The translations under genes were made by a program, and so were the position numbers. The notes beneath the pieces are model-generated. The model saw only the letters and a program-made list of their open reading frames with translations. It made no database searches and was not told where the DNA came from. Positions 8,762 through 17,914 of a DNA stretch of 64,000 bases are shown one piece after another (the stretch's first letter is position 1; each line of letters opens with the position of its first letter). Source of the stretch: Roseiarcus sp963770275 (lineage in GTDB: Bacteria > Pseudomonadota > Alphaproteobacteria > Rhizobiales > Beijerinckiaceae); the NCBI GenBank assembly GCA_963770275.1, contig CAVYPD010000013.1, positions 1 to 64,000 of the forward strand, in the 5' to 3' direction.

Positions 8762-9235
8762 ATGCCGAAACTGAGCGCCGGAATTGTGTTGTTCCGTAGT
8801 CGTGGCGCAGGCCTTGAAGTGATGCTTGTCCATCCGGGCGGCCCGTTCTGGTCGAAGAAGGATGAAGGCGCATGGTCGATTCCCAAGGGCCTTGCCGATG
8901 AAGGCGAAGACCTCCTCACCGCCGCCAAGCGCGAATTCTTGGAAGAAACCGGCATGCAGGTCGTGGGCGCATTTCTCGATCTCGGCGCCCACAAGCAGCC
9001 AAGCGGCAAGACGATCGCCGCCTGGGCGTGCGAGGGCGATTTCGATCCGGCAACGCTGAAGAGCAACACATTCTCGCTCGAATGGCCTCCGCGTTCCGGG
9101 CGAATGGCGGAATTCCCGGAAGTCGACCGAGCCGCGTGGTATTCGATCGACGAGGCGCTCGTGAAGATAAACAAGGGGCAGAAGCCAATCATCGCCGCGC
9201 TGGAAGCCTCGGTGGCTCGATCAGGGCGCCGATAG
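8762..9235 (+). CDS. NUDIX hydrolase
   Basis: Small cytosolic hydrolase acting on nucleoside-diphosphate-linked compounds. The Nudix box GX5EX7REUXEEXGU is complete: it starts at GLADEGEDLL and ends REFLEETGM. The opening KLSAGIVLFR and KKDEGAWSIPKG fit the subfamily whose members hydrolyse (di)nucleotide polyphosphates or oxidised nucleotides. I start at ATG 8762, seven bases after GGGG; ATG 8756 is too close to that ribosome site. The length of about 157 residues is normal. The exact substrate is unknown. A short inverted repeat, ACATAC-T-GTATGT, at 8648-8660 lies in its upstream region. Confidence 0.85.
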   Translation: MPKLSAGIVLFRSRGAGLEVMLVHPGGPFWSKKDEGAWSIPKGLADEGEDLLTAAKREFLEETGMQVVGAFLDLGAHKQPSGKTIAAWACEGDFDPATLKSNTFSLEWPPRSGRMAEFPEVDRAAWYSIDEALVKINKGQKPIIAALEASVARSGRR

Positions 9236-9329
9236 AGCCAGGGACGGAGCGACCAATCTGCGGCTTGCCATTCGCATCCGCTCGTGAAACACGCGCTGCC
9301 CAAGACCTTTTCCTCAAGCGGATCCGTAC

Positions 9330-10354
9330 ATGGCGTTCTGGTTGGACATCGCCGCCTTTCGTCCTGAAGGCCGTGATCATCGTCGCGGCGATTCGGCGGC
9401 CTCGCCGCGCTGATCTCGCGTCTCGCACGCTCGAGCGAACCGAAGGACCAGGAAATCAAGGTGCGCTCGCTCGACGAGCGCTACGACGACATGCGCGACG
9501 CTATGGACGGGGAGTTGCTCGACCGTAAGGAACGCAAGGCGCTCGCCAAAAGCCGGAAGAAAGAGGCCAAGGCGGCCGCCAAGACGCGGCGCGCTCAGGA
9601 GCCGGGAAAGCGCATCTTTGTGCTGAACTTCAAGGGAGACATGCGCGCGAGCTCGGTCAAGCGCCTTGGCGCGGAGATCGACGCCGTCCTCATCGCAGCG
9701 CGCCCAGAAACGGACGAAACCGTGATCCGGATCGAAAGCCCGGGCGGGACAGTCACCGGCTATGGCCTCGCCGCGGCGGAGATTCTGCGTCTGCGCGACC
9801 GCAAGATCAAAGTCACCGCCTCGGTCGACCAGGTTGCGGCGAGTGGCGGCTACATGATGGCCTGCGCGGCGGACCGCATCGTCGCCGCGCCGTTTGCGAT
9901 CGTCGGCTCGATCGGCGTCGTCGCGCCGGTCCCGAATCTCCATCGGCTTCTGAAGAAGAACGAGATCGACTTCGAGGAGATTACGGCGGGCGAGTTCAAG
10001 CGCACTGTCTCCGTCCTGGGCGAAATCACGCCGGCGGGCCGCGAACATTTCCGCGAGAAGCTCGACACGACCCACGAAGTGTTCAAGGCACATGTGGCGC
10101 AGTGTCGTCCGAAGGTGGATATCGGCCGCGTCGCCAATGGCGACTATTGGCTGGCGCGGGAAGGGCTAGCGCTCGGCCTCGTCGACGAGATCATGACGGG
10201 CGACGACCTGTTGTTCCGCGCCCGCGACAGCGCACGCCTGTACGAAGTCTCAACCGAAGCGCGCAAGACCCTGCTGCAGCAGCTCCTAAGCGGACTCGGC
10301 GGGGCGGCGCAGAGCGCGGCGGATGTGGTCATCGCGAGGCTCGCTGCGCGCTGA
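9330..10354 (+). CDS. S49-family signal peptide peptidase (SohB/SppA type), two frame breaks near the N-terminus
   Basis: Membrane-anchored serine peptidase of the S49 family. The body, in frame from 9461, has the nucleophile serine in QVAASGGYM, the SIGVVAPVPNL segment and the general-base lysine in GEFKRTVS. Upstream, ATG 9330 begins MAFWLDIAAF. After dropping one base at about 9356 and one at about 9388, the reading continues VLKAVIIVAAI, then GGLAALISRLARSSEPKDQE, which is the membrane anchor expected in this family, and joins the body. The repaired length is about 340 residues. Annotation from the first in-frame ATG alone would lose the membrane anchor. It is likely involved in degradation of signal peptides or membrane-protein fragments. 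Confidence 0.85.
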
Positions 10355-10363
10355 TCGGCCCCT

Positions 10364-10612
10364 TCACTTGAGCTCGTAGCAATTGAGGATGGTGCGCGGA
10401 TTGCGCGTCACGTCGTAAAGAACGCCGCATTGAACGAGCGCGTTCACGCCAGGGTGGCGAAACAGGATGAGCGACGTACGGTTGTCGTAGCCGCTCGCAT
10501 AGCCGGCGATCTCCCACCCCTGCTCGAGCAACTGGTCGATCGTCAGCGGCGCCTCGGTGGCCGCCAAGCTGGACGCCGCCAGCATCGTTGTGAGGCAAAG
10601 GCCATAGCGCAT
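10364..10612 (-). CDS. Small secreted conserved hypothetical protein
   Basis: From ATG 10612 the product is about 82 residues: a signal peptide (MRYGLCLTTMLAASSLAATEA) and a mature domain starting PLTIDQLLEQGWEIAGY with two cysteines (LVQCGVLYDV, ILNCYELK). I recall similar short periplasmic proteins in other Rhizobiales but no function. The upstream in-frame ATG 10678 would put 22 charged residues ahead of the signal peptide, so the shorter form is preferred. It converges with the S49 peptidase gene, with nine bases between the stops. Confidence 0.6.
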   Translation of the reverse strand: MRYGLCLTTMLAASSLAATEAPLTIDQLLEQGWEIAGYASGYDNRTSLILFRHPGVNALVQCGVLYDVTRNPRTILNCYELK

Positions 10613-10893
10613 ACGAGAATCTCCTAATGCGCCCGCGCCCGTCTCTTTCTCTTTAAGCGCAGCCCGAAGTTCCCTCAATTCAACCCTGCGAGAGCCCAGC
10701 AGCGGCAGCGCCGTCTCGCCGAACCAGATTGCCGCCTCGATTTCTTAGCCAAACCCCTAACGTCCGCGCTGACTACTCCGGCAACGTGGGACGCGCCAAA
10801 TAGCGGCAGGTCCGATCGTCCTTTATGGTGGCGCCCTTGCGCCGCGCCAGCTATCAGCGCCGCCCAAACCCCGCCGCGGGAGACGAGCATCGC

Positions 10894-11956
10894 ATGACGG
10901 ACGTGAAAGAGAGCTCAGCGCCGGAAGATCGCGACAAAGCTGGAGCCCAGCGCGAACGGCCAAAGGGAAGCGCGACGGCCGCCGCCACTATCGTAACGCT
11001 CATCCTCGCCGCGATTGTGGGCCTCTCGATCTGGTATCTCGCGCGGCCCGAGCCGCTTATCGTCCAGGGCGAAGCGGATGCGACCCGCATCGACATTGCC
11101 GCTCGGGTGGATGGGCGAGTCGGCAAGCGTCCCGTCGAGCGCGGCCAAAGCGTCGCCGCCGGGCAATTGCTGTTCGAGATCGACAATCCGGAGCTGATCA
11201 CCAAATGGCGCCAGGCCCAGGCCGGCGTTGACGTCGCGAAGGCTCAGCTCGCCAACATCCTGGTGGGCACGCGCGTGGAAGTGATCGATCAAAAGAAGGC
11301 GGCTCTGGAAAGCGCCGAGGCCAACTTCCAGCTCGCTGACAAGACCTACGCCCGTATCAAAGACCTCGCCGGCACGGGCAACGCGCCGCTGCAACGGCTC
11401 GACGAGGCGACCAACTCGCTCGAAGTCGCGAGGCGGGGGCAGGACAGCGCGCAGCTCGCCTATAACGAGGCCGTGAACGGCGCGACCAAGGAACAGCGTG
11501 AAATCGCTCGAACGAACGTGCTCCAGGCGCAAGCGAGCGTCGACACGATCAAGGCCGACGTCGACGAGCTCACGGTCAAGGCGCCGATCGCCTCGCAGGT
11601 CTATCAGATCGGAGCGGAGCTCGGGGAATATGTCTCTCCCGGCGTGCCGCTTCTCTCGCTATACGACCTCAACGACGTCTGGCTTCGGTTCAATCTGCGC
11701 GAGGATCTGGTCAAGGGGCTCAAGGTCGGCGACAGGTTCAAAATGCGCGCGCCCGCCCTCGACGACCAAGAGATCGAGGCGGAGATCAAGCTTATCGAGA
11801 CGCGTGGCGAATATGCGGGTTGGCGCGCGACGCGGGCGACTGGCGACTTCGACCTCAGGACCTTCGAGGTGCGCGCCTATCCGCGTCTCGCCCCTCCCCG
11901 CGCTTCGGCCGGGCATGAGCGTTTACGCCGAGTGGCCAACGGCTGAGCATAAGTGA
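10894..11956 (+). CDS. HlyD-family periplasmic adaptor of an ABC efflux system (frameshift near C-terminus)
   Basis: Membrane fusion protein: one N-terminal membrane helix (ATIVTLILAAIVGLSIWYLA), a barrel-sandwich half (VDGRVGKRPVERGQSVAAGQ), a long alpha-hairpin, and the second half (ELTVKAPIASQVYQIGAELG). ATG 10894 follows GGGAGACG. Near 11890, in a run of four C, one surplus base breaks the frame; the correct tail is LPALRPGMSVYAEWPTAEHK, ending at TGA 11954-11956. That stop overlaps the GTG start of the permease by four bases, which independently supports the repair. It probably couples the downstream ABC-2 permease to an outer-membrane channel. Confidence 0.85.
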
Positions 11957-14292
11957 GAGCGCCGCCAAAGCCGGGACTGCTTCTGGTCGCAACACGCGAG
12001 CTGCGCTGGATGCGGCGCGACGGCGTGGCGCTCGTTCTGGCCGTCTTGGTTCCCGTCATCGCCTTCGCCATACTGAGCCTGACCTTCAGCAACGCGGTCA
12101 TCCGCAATCTTCGGGTCGCCATCGTCGACGCCGACCGCTCCGCGACTTCGCTAATTTATGTGCAGTCGATTGCCTCCGCGCCGGGCGTCACCGTCGCCGA
12201 GCGATCGAGCGACATGAGGAGCGCTATGGAGGCCATCCGCTCCGGCGACGCAATCGCGGCCGTCTATATTCCTGAGAACTTTGAGCGCGACCTCCTTGCC
12301 CGGAAGCGGCCGCAGGTGGTGTCGCTCTACAACCGGCAATACTTCACCCCTGGCAACAACGCGGCTTCGTCGATCTCGAACGCCATCTCGGCGGCGACCG
12401 CCACGCTGCCGCACGAGGCGAACGGCGGCGGCTACAAGCTAGGCGTCCTCGTCGCCGAGCAATATGTCCTCTCGAACCCGGCGCTGAACTTCGCCCAGTT
12501 CCTGCTGCGGGCGGTTCTGCCCACTGTGCTGCAAGTCGTGGTGGGGATCGCCGGCTGCTACGCCGTCGGCTCGGAATTCTCTCGGCGCAGCAAGCGCGCC
12601 TGGATGCGCGTCGCCGGCGGCCGGCCGCTTGTCGCGCTCATAGGCAAGTTCCTGCCTTTGTTCGCCATCTTCCTGATCATGATGGTGATGGACGCCGCCA
12701 TTATCCACGTCCTCTATGGGGTGTCCTTTCGAGGCGACCCGTTGCTCGTGGCTGCGGCGGCCTGCCTCCTCCTCGTCGGCTATCTTTCCTTTGGAGCTTT
12801 GCTCGTTCTGCTAACTCAGGCCCTGCCGGTTGGACTGAGCCTCGTCGCAATATTCTGCAACCCTGCGTTCGGATTCGCTGGCGTGGGATTCCCGGTCGTG
12901 GCGATGGGGACTTTCGCTCAAGCCTGGGGCTCTATCCTGCCGCTTCGCTGGTATCTGCAGATCCTGTTCGAACAGGCCGCGCGCGGCGTGCCGACTTCTG
13001 AGTCGGTCAGACCCTTTATGATCCTGGCCGGCCTTGCCTGCCTTTATTTCGCGCTCGCATGGGTGAGATTGCGCGCTATCGCCAATGCGCCATCGAAGCG
13101 CGAGGAGACGCCCGTGATCCGCCTGCACTACGGGCGAGGCGTGGCGATTGCGATGGGCAACGAGGTCCAGCGCGTTCTCTCCGACCGCGGGGTGCTCGGC
13201 CTGATCGTGCTTGCGCCGCTCATCTATGGAGCGCTCTATCCGCAGCCCTATCTCGGTCAGGTTCTTCGCGGCATCCCGATTGCAGTCGTCGATCAGGATC
13301 GAACAGAGCTCAGCCGCGACCTCGTCCAGGCGCTGGACTCCGACGAGGCGCTCAAGGTGGCTGTGCGGGCGGATACGCTCGCCGACGCCCAGGCCGCCCT
13401 CGACCATCATGACGTGTTCGCCATTGTCGGGATCCCCAAGGACACGGAGCGGTATGTCTTGCGAGGCCAGCAGGCCCGCATCGCGGCCTATGTCGATGCG
13501 GCCTATTTTCTTCTCTACAGCCGCACCTTGCAGGGCATATCGGAGAGCGCCGCGGCCGCCTCCGCCGAGATCTCAAAGCGGGGCGCGCGCAGCGAGGGAA
13601 GCCTCGTCTACGCGACGATGACCCGCAGCGCCTCGCCGATCGATTTCTTGTCCCAACCGCTGTTCAATCCGACTGGCGGCTACGCCAGCTACGTCGTGCC
13701 CGCCGCCTTCATCCTCATCCTTCAACAGACGCTGTTGCTCGGCGTCGCGTCGCTCGGCGGAGCCACTTATGCTCTCGGCGGCCCTGCGAGCCGGCGGCTT
13801 CGATTCGGGCCGCGCGCCGTCTTCGGCCAAGGGCTCGCGCATCTCTGCTTGGCTCTGCCGGGACTTGCGCTCTATCTGATTGTCCTGCCGCGGGTTTACG
13901 GTTTCTCGACGCTCGGCCGGCTCGAGGATCTTATCCTCATGGCGGTTCCTTTCGTCCTTTCCGTCAGCTTCCTGGCCCAGTTCGTGAGCGCCTGGTTTCG
14001 GCGCCGCGAGACCGCGATTCTCCTCTTCATCGCGGTCAGTCTTCCGCTCTTCTTCCAGGTTGGCGTATCCTGGCCGGTCGAAGCGCTTCCTGATTTCATC
14101 CGGGCGGCAAGCCGCGTCTTTCCCAGCACCTCAGCCATCGACGGATTCGTTCGCATCAACCAGATGGGCGCGAGCATCCTTGAAGTGAAACGCGACTGGA
14201 CGACCTTGTGGATTTTGACAGTCGTCTACGGCTTGCTGGCCGCCGGATCGACTGTCATCGTCTCACGCAGCGAGGCTCGCCATGCGCAATAA
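11953..14292 (+). CDS. Double ABC-2 type permease (two fused permease modules)
   Basis: A 779-residue protein made of two tandem ABC-2 membrane modules. Each has a leading helix, a large extracytoplasmic domain (LRVAIVDADRSATS in the first half, IPIAVVDQDRTELS in the second, both the typical 'VDxDxS' start) and a five- to six-helix bundle. No Walker motifs are present, so the ATPase must come from elsewhere. GTG 11953 overlaps the upstream adaptor stop as GTGA, and the end overlaps the next adaptor start by eleven bases, so the three genes are translationally coupled. Such permeases usually export drugs, lipids or polysaccharide-like cargo. Confidence 0.8.
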   Translation: MRAPPKPGLLLVATRELRWMRRDGVALVLAVLVPVIAFAILSLTFSNAVIRNLRVAIVDADRSATSLIYVQSIASAPGVTVAERSSDMRSAMEAIRSGDAIAAVYIPENFERDLLARKRPQVVSLYNRQYFTPGNNAASSISNAISAATATLPHEANGGGYKLGVLVAEQYVLSNPALNFAQFLLRAVLPTVLQVVVGIAGCYAVGSEFSRRSKRAWMRVAGGRPLVALIGKFLPLFAIFLIMMVMDAAIIHVLYGVSFRGDPLLVAAAACLLLVGYLSFGALLVLLTQALPVGLSLVAIFCNPAFGFAGVGFPVVAMGTFAQAWGSILPLRWYLQILFEQAARGVPTSESVRPFMILAGLACLYFALAWVRLRAIANAPSKREETPVIRLHYGRGVAIAMGNEVQRVLSDRGVLGLIVLAPLIYGALYPQPYLGQVLRGIPIAVVDQDRTELSRDLVQALDSDEALKVAVRADTLADAQAALDHHDVFAIVGIPKDTERYVLRGQQARIAAYVDAAYFLLYSRTLQGISESAAAASAEISKRGARSEGSLVYATMTRSASPIDFLSQPLFNPTGGYASYVVPAAFILILQQTLLLGVASLGGATYALGGPASRRLRFGPRAVFGQGLAHLCLALPGLALYLIVLPRVYGFSTLGRLEDLILMAVPFVLSVSFLAQFVSAWFRRRETAILLFIAVSLPLFFQVGVSWPVEALPDFIRAASRVFPSTSAIDGFVRINQMGASILEVKRDWTTLWILTVVYGLLAAGSTVIVSRSEARHAQ

Positions 14293-15271
14293 GGCCCGGA
14301 CCTTCGCGATCCTCGGGCTCGCCGTCGTGATCCTCGGCGGCGCGGCGGCCCTGTTTCGGTTCGAGACCCAGCGCAAATCGACGCCTCCGCTCATCGGCGT
14401 CGTGCACGAGACGGAAATCCGCATCGCACCCGACATTTCGGCCCGGCTCGCCTCCCTGTCGGTGAAGCCGCTACAGCCGGTGCGTAAGGGCGACGTGATC
14501 GCGGTGCTGTCGAGCCCGGAGGTCGCAGCCTCGCTCGAGGAAGCGAAAGCGAACGCGGAATCGGCGCGCGCCAACCTCGCCAATGTCGTGGCGGGCGTGC
14601 GCCAGGAAGAGCGCGACACAGCGGCGCAGAATGTCGCGATCGCCGCCTCCAACGTGACGCTGGCCAAGGAGCAGTTCGCGCGGGTCTCGGTGCTGGCGGC
14701 GAAGAACTACGCCAGCAAGCAGCAGTTCGACGAGGACGCCGCCGCATTGGGCGAGGCCCAGGCGAGTCTCGCTCTCGCCGAGGCGGCTTTGGCCCAGAGC
14801 AAGGTTGGACCGACGAAGGAAGAGCTCGACATCGCGCAGAAACAGGTCGCCCTCGCGCTGGCGACGGTCGCCGACCTCGAGGCTCAACTCGCCAAGACGA
14901 CGCTGACATCGCCCGTCGACGGAATCGCGCGGCTCCTCGTCGCCGAACGCGGCGAAGCGATCTCTCCGGGCCAGCCGGTTCTGACCCTTGGCGTCGGCGG
15001 CGACCGCTGGTTCACGTTCACGATCCGCGAGGATCGTCTTCAAGGCTTGACGATGGGTTCAAAGGTCGCCTTGCGAACGGCCGCCGGAGATCATTTCGAA
15101 GCCAAAGTCACCGAGCTCAGGCCGCTCGGAGAATTCGCGGTCTGGCGCGCGGCTCGCGCGGTCGGAGACCACGACATCAACAGCTTTCTGCTGCGCGCCG
15201 ATCCGGTTGGGCCCACACCGAAGCTCGAGCCGGGCATGACGGTGTGGATCGACGAGGGGCAAGCGGGCTAA
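14282..15271 (+). CDS. Second HlyD-family periplasmic adaptor
   Basis: A 329-residue membrane fusion protein with one N-terminal helix (TFAILGLAVVILGGAAALF), a barrel-sandwich motif (KPLQPVRKGDVIAVLSSPE), a coiled hairpin rich in Ala/Glu, and the closing lipoyl half (TLTSPVDGIARLLVAERGEA). It starts inside the end of the double permease gene. Two different adaptors around one fused permease suggest either a heteromeric adaptor ring or alternative channels. No outer-membrane TolC-like gene is in the window. Confidence 0.82.
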   Translation: MRNKARTFAILGLAVVILGGAAALFRFETQRKSTPPLIGVVHETEIRIAPDISARLASLSVKPLQPVRKGDVIAVLSSPEVAASLEEAKANAESARANLANVVAGVRQEERDTAAQNVAIAASNVTLAKEQFARVSVLAAKNYASKQQFDEDAAALGEAQASLALAEAALAQSKVGPTKEELDIAQKQVALALATVADLEAQLAKTTLTSPVDGIARLLVAERGEAISPGQPVLTLGVGGDRWFTFTIREDRLQGLTMGSKVALRTAAGDHFEAKVTELRPLGEFAVWRAARAVGDHDINSFLLRADPVGPTPKLEPGMTVWIDEGQAG

Positions 15272-15304
15272 CCCAGCCAAAAAAGGCGACTGTCCCGCCC
15301 GGGC

Positions 15305-15331
15305 GCAATCCCCTCGCAGGCCCGGGATTGC
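15305..15331 (+). terminator. Hairpin between the efflux operon and ettA
   Basis: GCAATCCC and GGGATTGC form an eight-pair stem with an eleven-base loop, 34 bases after the last efflux gene. No T run follows; it may end the efflux transcript before ettA. Confidence 0.35.
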
Positions 15332-15388
15332 CTCCCCTGCCCTGCCCTGATATGCCGGCCGCAATCTCCGAACAATTCAGGAATGCCC

Positions 15389-17044
15389 ATGGCCGCGCGC
15401 CAGTTCATCTATCACATGCGAGGTCTCTCCAAGACCTATCCGGCCGGCAAGAAGGTCCTCGACAACGTCAACCTCTCCTTCTACCCGGACGCGAAAATCG
15501 GTGTCCTCGGCGTGAACGGCTCGGGCAAGTCGACGCTGATGCGCATCATGGCTGGGCTGGACACCGAATTCGTCGGCGAAGGCTTCGTCGCCGAGGGCGC
15601 GAGGGTTGGCTACCTTTCGCAGGAGCCTGACCTTGACCCCGCGCTCGACGTGAAGGGCAACGCCATGCTCGGCGTGAAAGAAAAGCAGGCGATCCTCGAC
15701 CGCTACAACGAGCTCGCCATGAACTATTCCGACGAGACCGCTGACGAAATGACGACCCTCCAGGACGAGATCGAGTCCAAGGGCTTGTGGGATCTCGAGA
15801 GCCAGGTCGAACAGGCGATGGACGCGCTCGGCTGTCCGCCGGACGATGCCGACGTGACGAAGCTCTCCGGCGGCGAACGGCGCCGCGTCGCGCTCTGCCG
15901 CCTGCTTCTCGAGAAGCCCGATCTGCTTCTGCTCGACGAGCCGACCAACCATCTCGACGCCGAGACCGTCAATTGGCTCGAGGGCCATCTGCGCGCCTAT
16001 CCGGGCGCGATCCTTATCGTCACTCACGACCGTTATTTCCTCGACAACGTGACAAGCTGGATTCTCGAGCTCGATCGCGGTCGCGGCATTCCTTACGAAG
16101 GCAACTACTCCGCCTGGCTCGTGCAGAAGCAGAAGCGACTCGAGCAGGAAGGCCGCGAGGACGCGTCGCGGCAGCGCGCGCTTGCCGAGGAAAGCGAGTG
16201 GATCGCCTCATCGCCGCGAGCGCGTCAGACCAAGTCCAAGGCGCGTATCGCTGCTTATGACGAGCTCGTCAGGAAGAGCAACGAGAAGGCGCCGACCGGC
16301 GTGCAGATCGTCATTCCCGTGGCCGAGCGGCTCGGCCAGAACGTCATCGACGTCGTCGATCTCAACAAAGGCTACGGCGACCAGCTGCTCATCGACAAGC
16401 TCACGTTCAAGCTGCCGCCCGGCGGCATCGTCGGCGTCATCGGCGCGAACGGCGCCGGCAAGACCACGTTCTTCCGCATGATCACTGGCCAGGAGAAGCC
16501 GGACTCGGGCGCGATCAAGATTGGCGAGAGCGTTCAGCTTGGTTATGTCGATCAGTCGCGCGACGCGCTCGACGGCAAGAAGAATGTATGGGAGGAAATC
16601 TCCGGCGGCTACGACATCATCACGCTCGGCAAGCGCGAGATGAACAGCCGAGCCTATGTCGGCGCTTTCAACTTCAAGGGCGCGGACCAGCAGAAGAAGG
16701 TTGGCCAGCTCTCCGGCGGCGAGCGCAACCGCGTGCATCTCGCCAAGATGCTGAAGAGTGGCGCGAACCTGCTCCTGCTCGACGAGCCGACCAACGACCT
16801 CGACGTCGACACGTTGCGCGCGCTCGAAGAGGCGCTGCTCGATTTCGCCGGCTGCGCCGTCATCATCAGCCACGATCGCTTCTTTTTGGACCGCATCGCC
16901 ACCCACATGCTGGCTTTCGAAGGCGACAGCCATGTCGAGTGGTTCGAGGGCAATTTCGCCGATTACGAGGAAGACAAGAAGCGCCGCCTCGGCATCGACA
17001 GCGTCATCCCGCACCGATTGAAGTACAAGAAGTTCAGTCGCTGA
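15389..17044 (+). CDS. ettA: Energy-dependent translational throttle protein EttA (ABC-F)
   Basis: Cytosolic ABC-F ATPase that binds the ribosomal E site and gates the first elongation step according to ADP/ATP level. It has two ABC domains without membrane segments: Walker A GVNGSGKST with signature LSGGERRRVAL, then Walker A GANGAGKTT with signature LSGGERNRVHL, joined by the arm/linker region rich in Lys and Glu. It ends FIGIDS-like with RLKYKKFSR. Length of 551 residues and the opening QFIYHMRGLSKTYPAGKK match E. coli EttA. ATG 15389 is chosen over 15383 because the AGGA site at 15379 is then correctly spaced. Confidence 0.92.
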   Translation: MAARQFIYHMRGLSKTYPAGKKVLDNVNLSFYPDAKIGVLGVNGSGKSTLMRIMAGLDTEFVGEGFVAEGARVGYLSQEPDLDPALDVKGNAMLGVKEKQAILDRYNELAMNYSDETADEMTTLQDEIESKGLWDLESQVEQAMDALGCPPDDADVTKLSGGERRRVALCRLLLEKPDLLLLDEPTNHLDAETVNWLEGHLRAYPGAILIVTHDRYFLDNVTSWILELDRGRGIPYEGNYSAWLVQKQKRLEQEGREDASRQRALAEESEWIASSPRARQTKSKARIAAYDELVRKSNEKAPTGVQIVIPVAERLGQNVIDVVDLNKGYGDQLLIDKLTFKLPPGGIVGVIGANGAGKTTFFRMITGQEKPDSGAIKIGESVQLGYVDQSRDALDGKKNVWEEISGGYDIITLGKREMNSRAYVGAFNFKGADQQKKVGQLSGGERNRVHLAKMLKSGANLLLLDEPTNDLDVDTLRALEEALLDFAGCAVIISHDRFFLDRIATHMLAFEGDSHVEWFEGNFADYEEDKKRRLGIDSVIPHRLKYKKFSR

Positions 17045-17066
17045 AGAATGGCGCCGTTCGGCCGCC

Positions 17067-17321
17067 CTACCCCACCTTCTCGCTGAGCCACATCTTGATC
17101 AGCGACTGGTAAGGCACGTCGCGTTTATGGGCGGCGATCTTGATTGACTCCAAACGGCTCACCGGGAGCCTGAGCGAGATCGCGGTCGTGCTCGGCTGAA
17201 GGTTGGGCAGTCGAACGCGCTTGCCCGGCGCCGGTCGAGATCGGCAGTCGAGTCCTGGCGTTCCCAATAAGCTCGCTCTTCGGCCTCGCTGGCGCCAGGA
17301 ACCTTAGCAGCTTGTTTTCAT
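17067..17321 (-). pseudogene. Orphan CopG/BrnA-type antitoxin (two frame breaks)
   Basis: The C-terminal half reads KRVRLPNLQPSTTAISLRLP, then RDVPYQSLIKMWLSEKV, the ribbon-helix-helix signature of the CopG-type antitoxin family. From ATG 17321, behind AAAGG, the N-terminal half reads AAKVPGASEAEERAYWERQD once one surplus base near 17308 is dropped. A missing base near 17240 then joins the halves, for about 84 residues in all. No toxin partner (BrnT or similar) is seen within the 100 bases upstream or downstream. It is either an intact orphan antitoxin with sequence errors or a decaying one. Confidence 0.55.
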
Positions 17322-17424
17322 GAGCTGACCTTTCGCGCGCGCTTGGCGCGCGGTTCACATACGGCTTCCAGTTCGACCGTAAGCGGCCCCTCGACGTCGA
17401 GCCGCGAGCGCCCTAAGCTCCGGA

Positions 17425-17441
17425 TTTAGAAACGTTCTAAA
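17425..17441 (+). promoter_or_regulatory. Perfect iron control element (ICE, Irr box)
   Basis: TTTAGAAACGTTCTAAA is a full match to TTTAGAA-N3-TTCTAAA, the binding site of the heme-sensing regulator Irr in Rhizobiales. It lies 76 bases upstream of the RHH gene start and about 100 bases upstream of the divergent antitoxin start, so either or both could be controlled by iron. Confidence 0.75.
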
Positions 17442-17516
17442 TCAAGAATCAGACCCCGAATGGCGAGCCTCAGAGCGGCAGCCTGACAACGCGGGCAGCC
17501 GGTCGGAGGAGGAAAC

Positions 17517-17810
17517 ATGTGTCATCTTTTTGCAAGCCAGTGCCCAGACAGCTACGCCTTTGAGACACGCTCCATACGCCTGAATGGGCAGAGCACGAGC
17601 ATTCGTCTGGAAAGGGTGTTCTGGGAGATCCTCGAGGATATTGCCGCAGCTGAGAGAATGACCGTGCCGCGTTTCATCTCCACGCTGCACCAGGAGATTT
17701 TGCTCCTGCGAGGCGAGGTCCCCAATTTCACCTCCCACCTGCGCTGCATCTGCGTCACCGCTCGAACTTCGCCGGAACTTGGCGAAAGAGCGCGCGCGGA
17801 GGCCGCCTGA
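17517..17810 (+). CDS. Ribbon-helix-helix protein (RHH_4 type) behind an ICE
   Basis: A 97-residue protein beginning MCHLFASQCPDSYAFETRSI, followed by a ribbon-helix-helix stretch (LNGQSTSIRLERVFWEILED, then MTVPRFISTLHQEI). I recognise this as the RHH_4 family widespread in Rhizobiales, whose members usually start MCHLFA and end with a CxC-like motif (here LRCICVT). A strong ribosome site, GGAGGAGG, precedes ATG 17517. The perfect ICE upstream indicates iron regulation through Irr. Cysteines at both ends could bind metal; that is inference. DNA targets are unknown. Confidence 0.75.
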   Translation: MCHLFASQCPDSYAFETRSIRLNGQSTSIRLERVFWEILEDIAAAERMTVPRFISTLHQEILLLRGEVPNFTSHLRCICVTARTSPELGERARAEAA

Positions 17811-17914
17811 AGCCAATTGACAGCGTAGTAAGCCGATAACACCCGCCCGCTTCCGAGCTCGCTAGCGTCTCGGGGTTTCGTCGCCCTCAGGCGGCGATTG
17901 GTCTCGGGTGTAGA

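Noticed and set aside
17322..17424. A BrnT-type toxin upstream of the antitoxin
   Set aside because: Only about 100 bases remain before the ICE; no frame shows toxin-like motifs.
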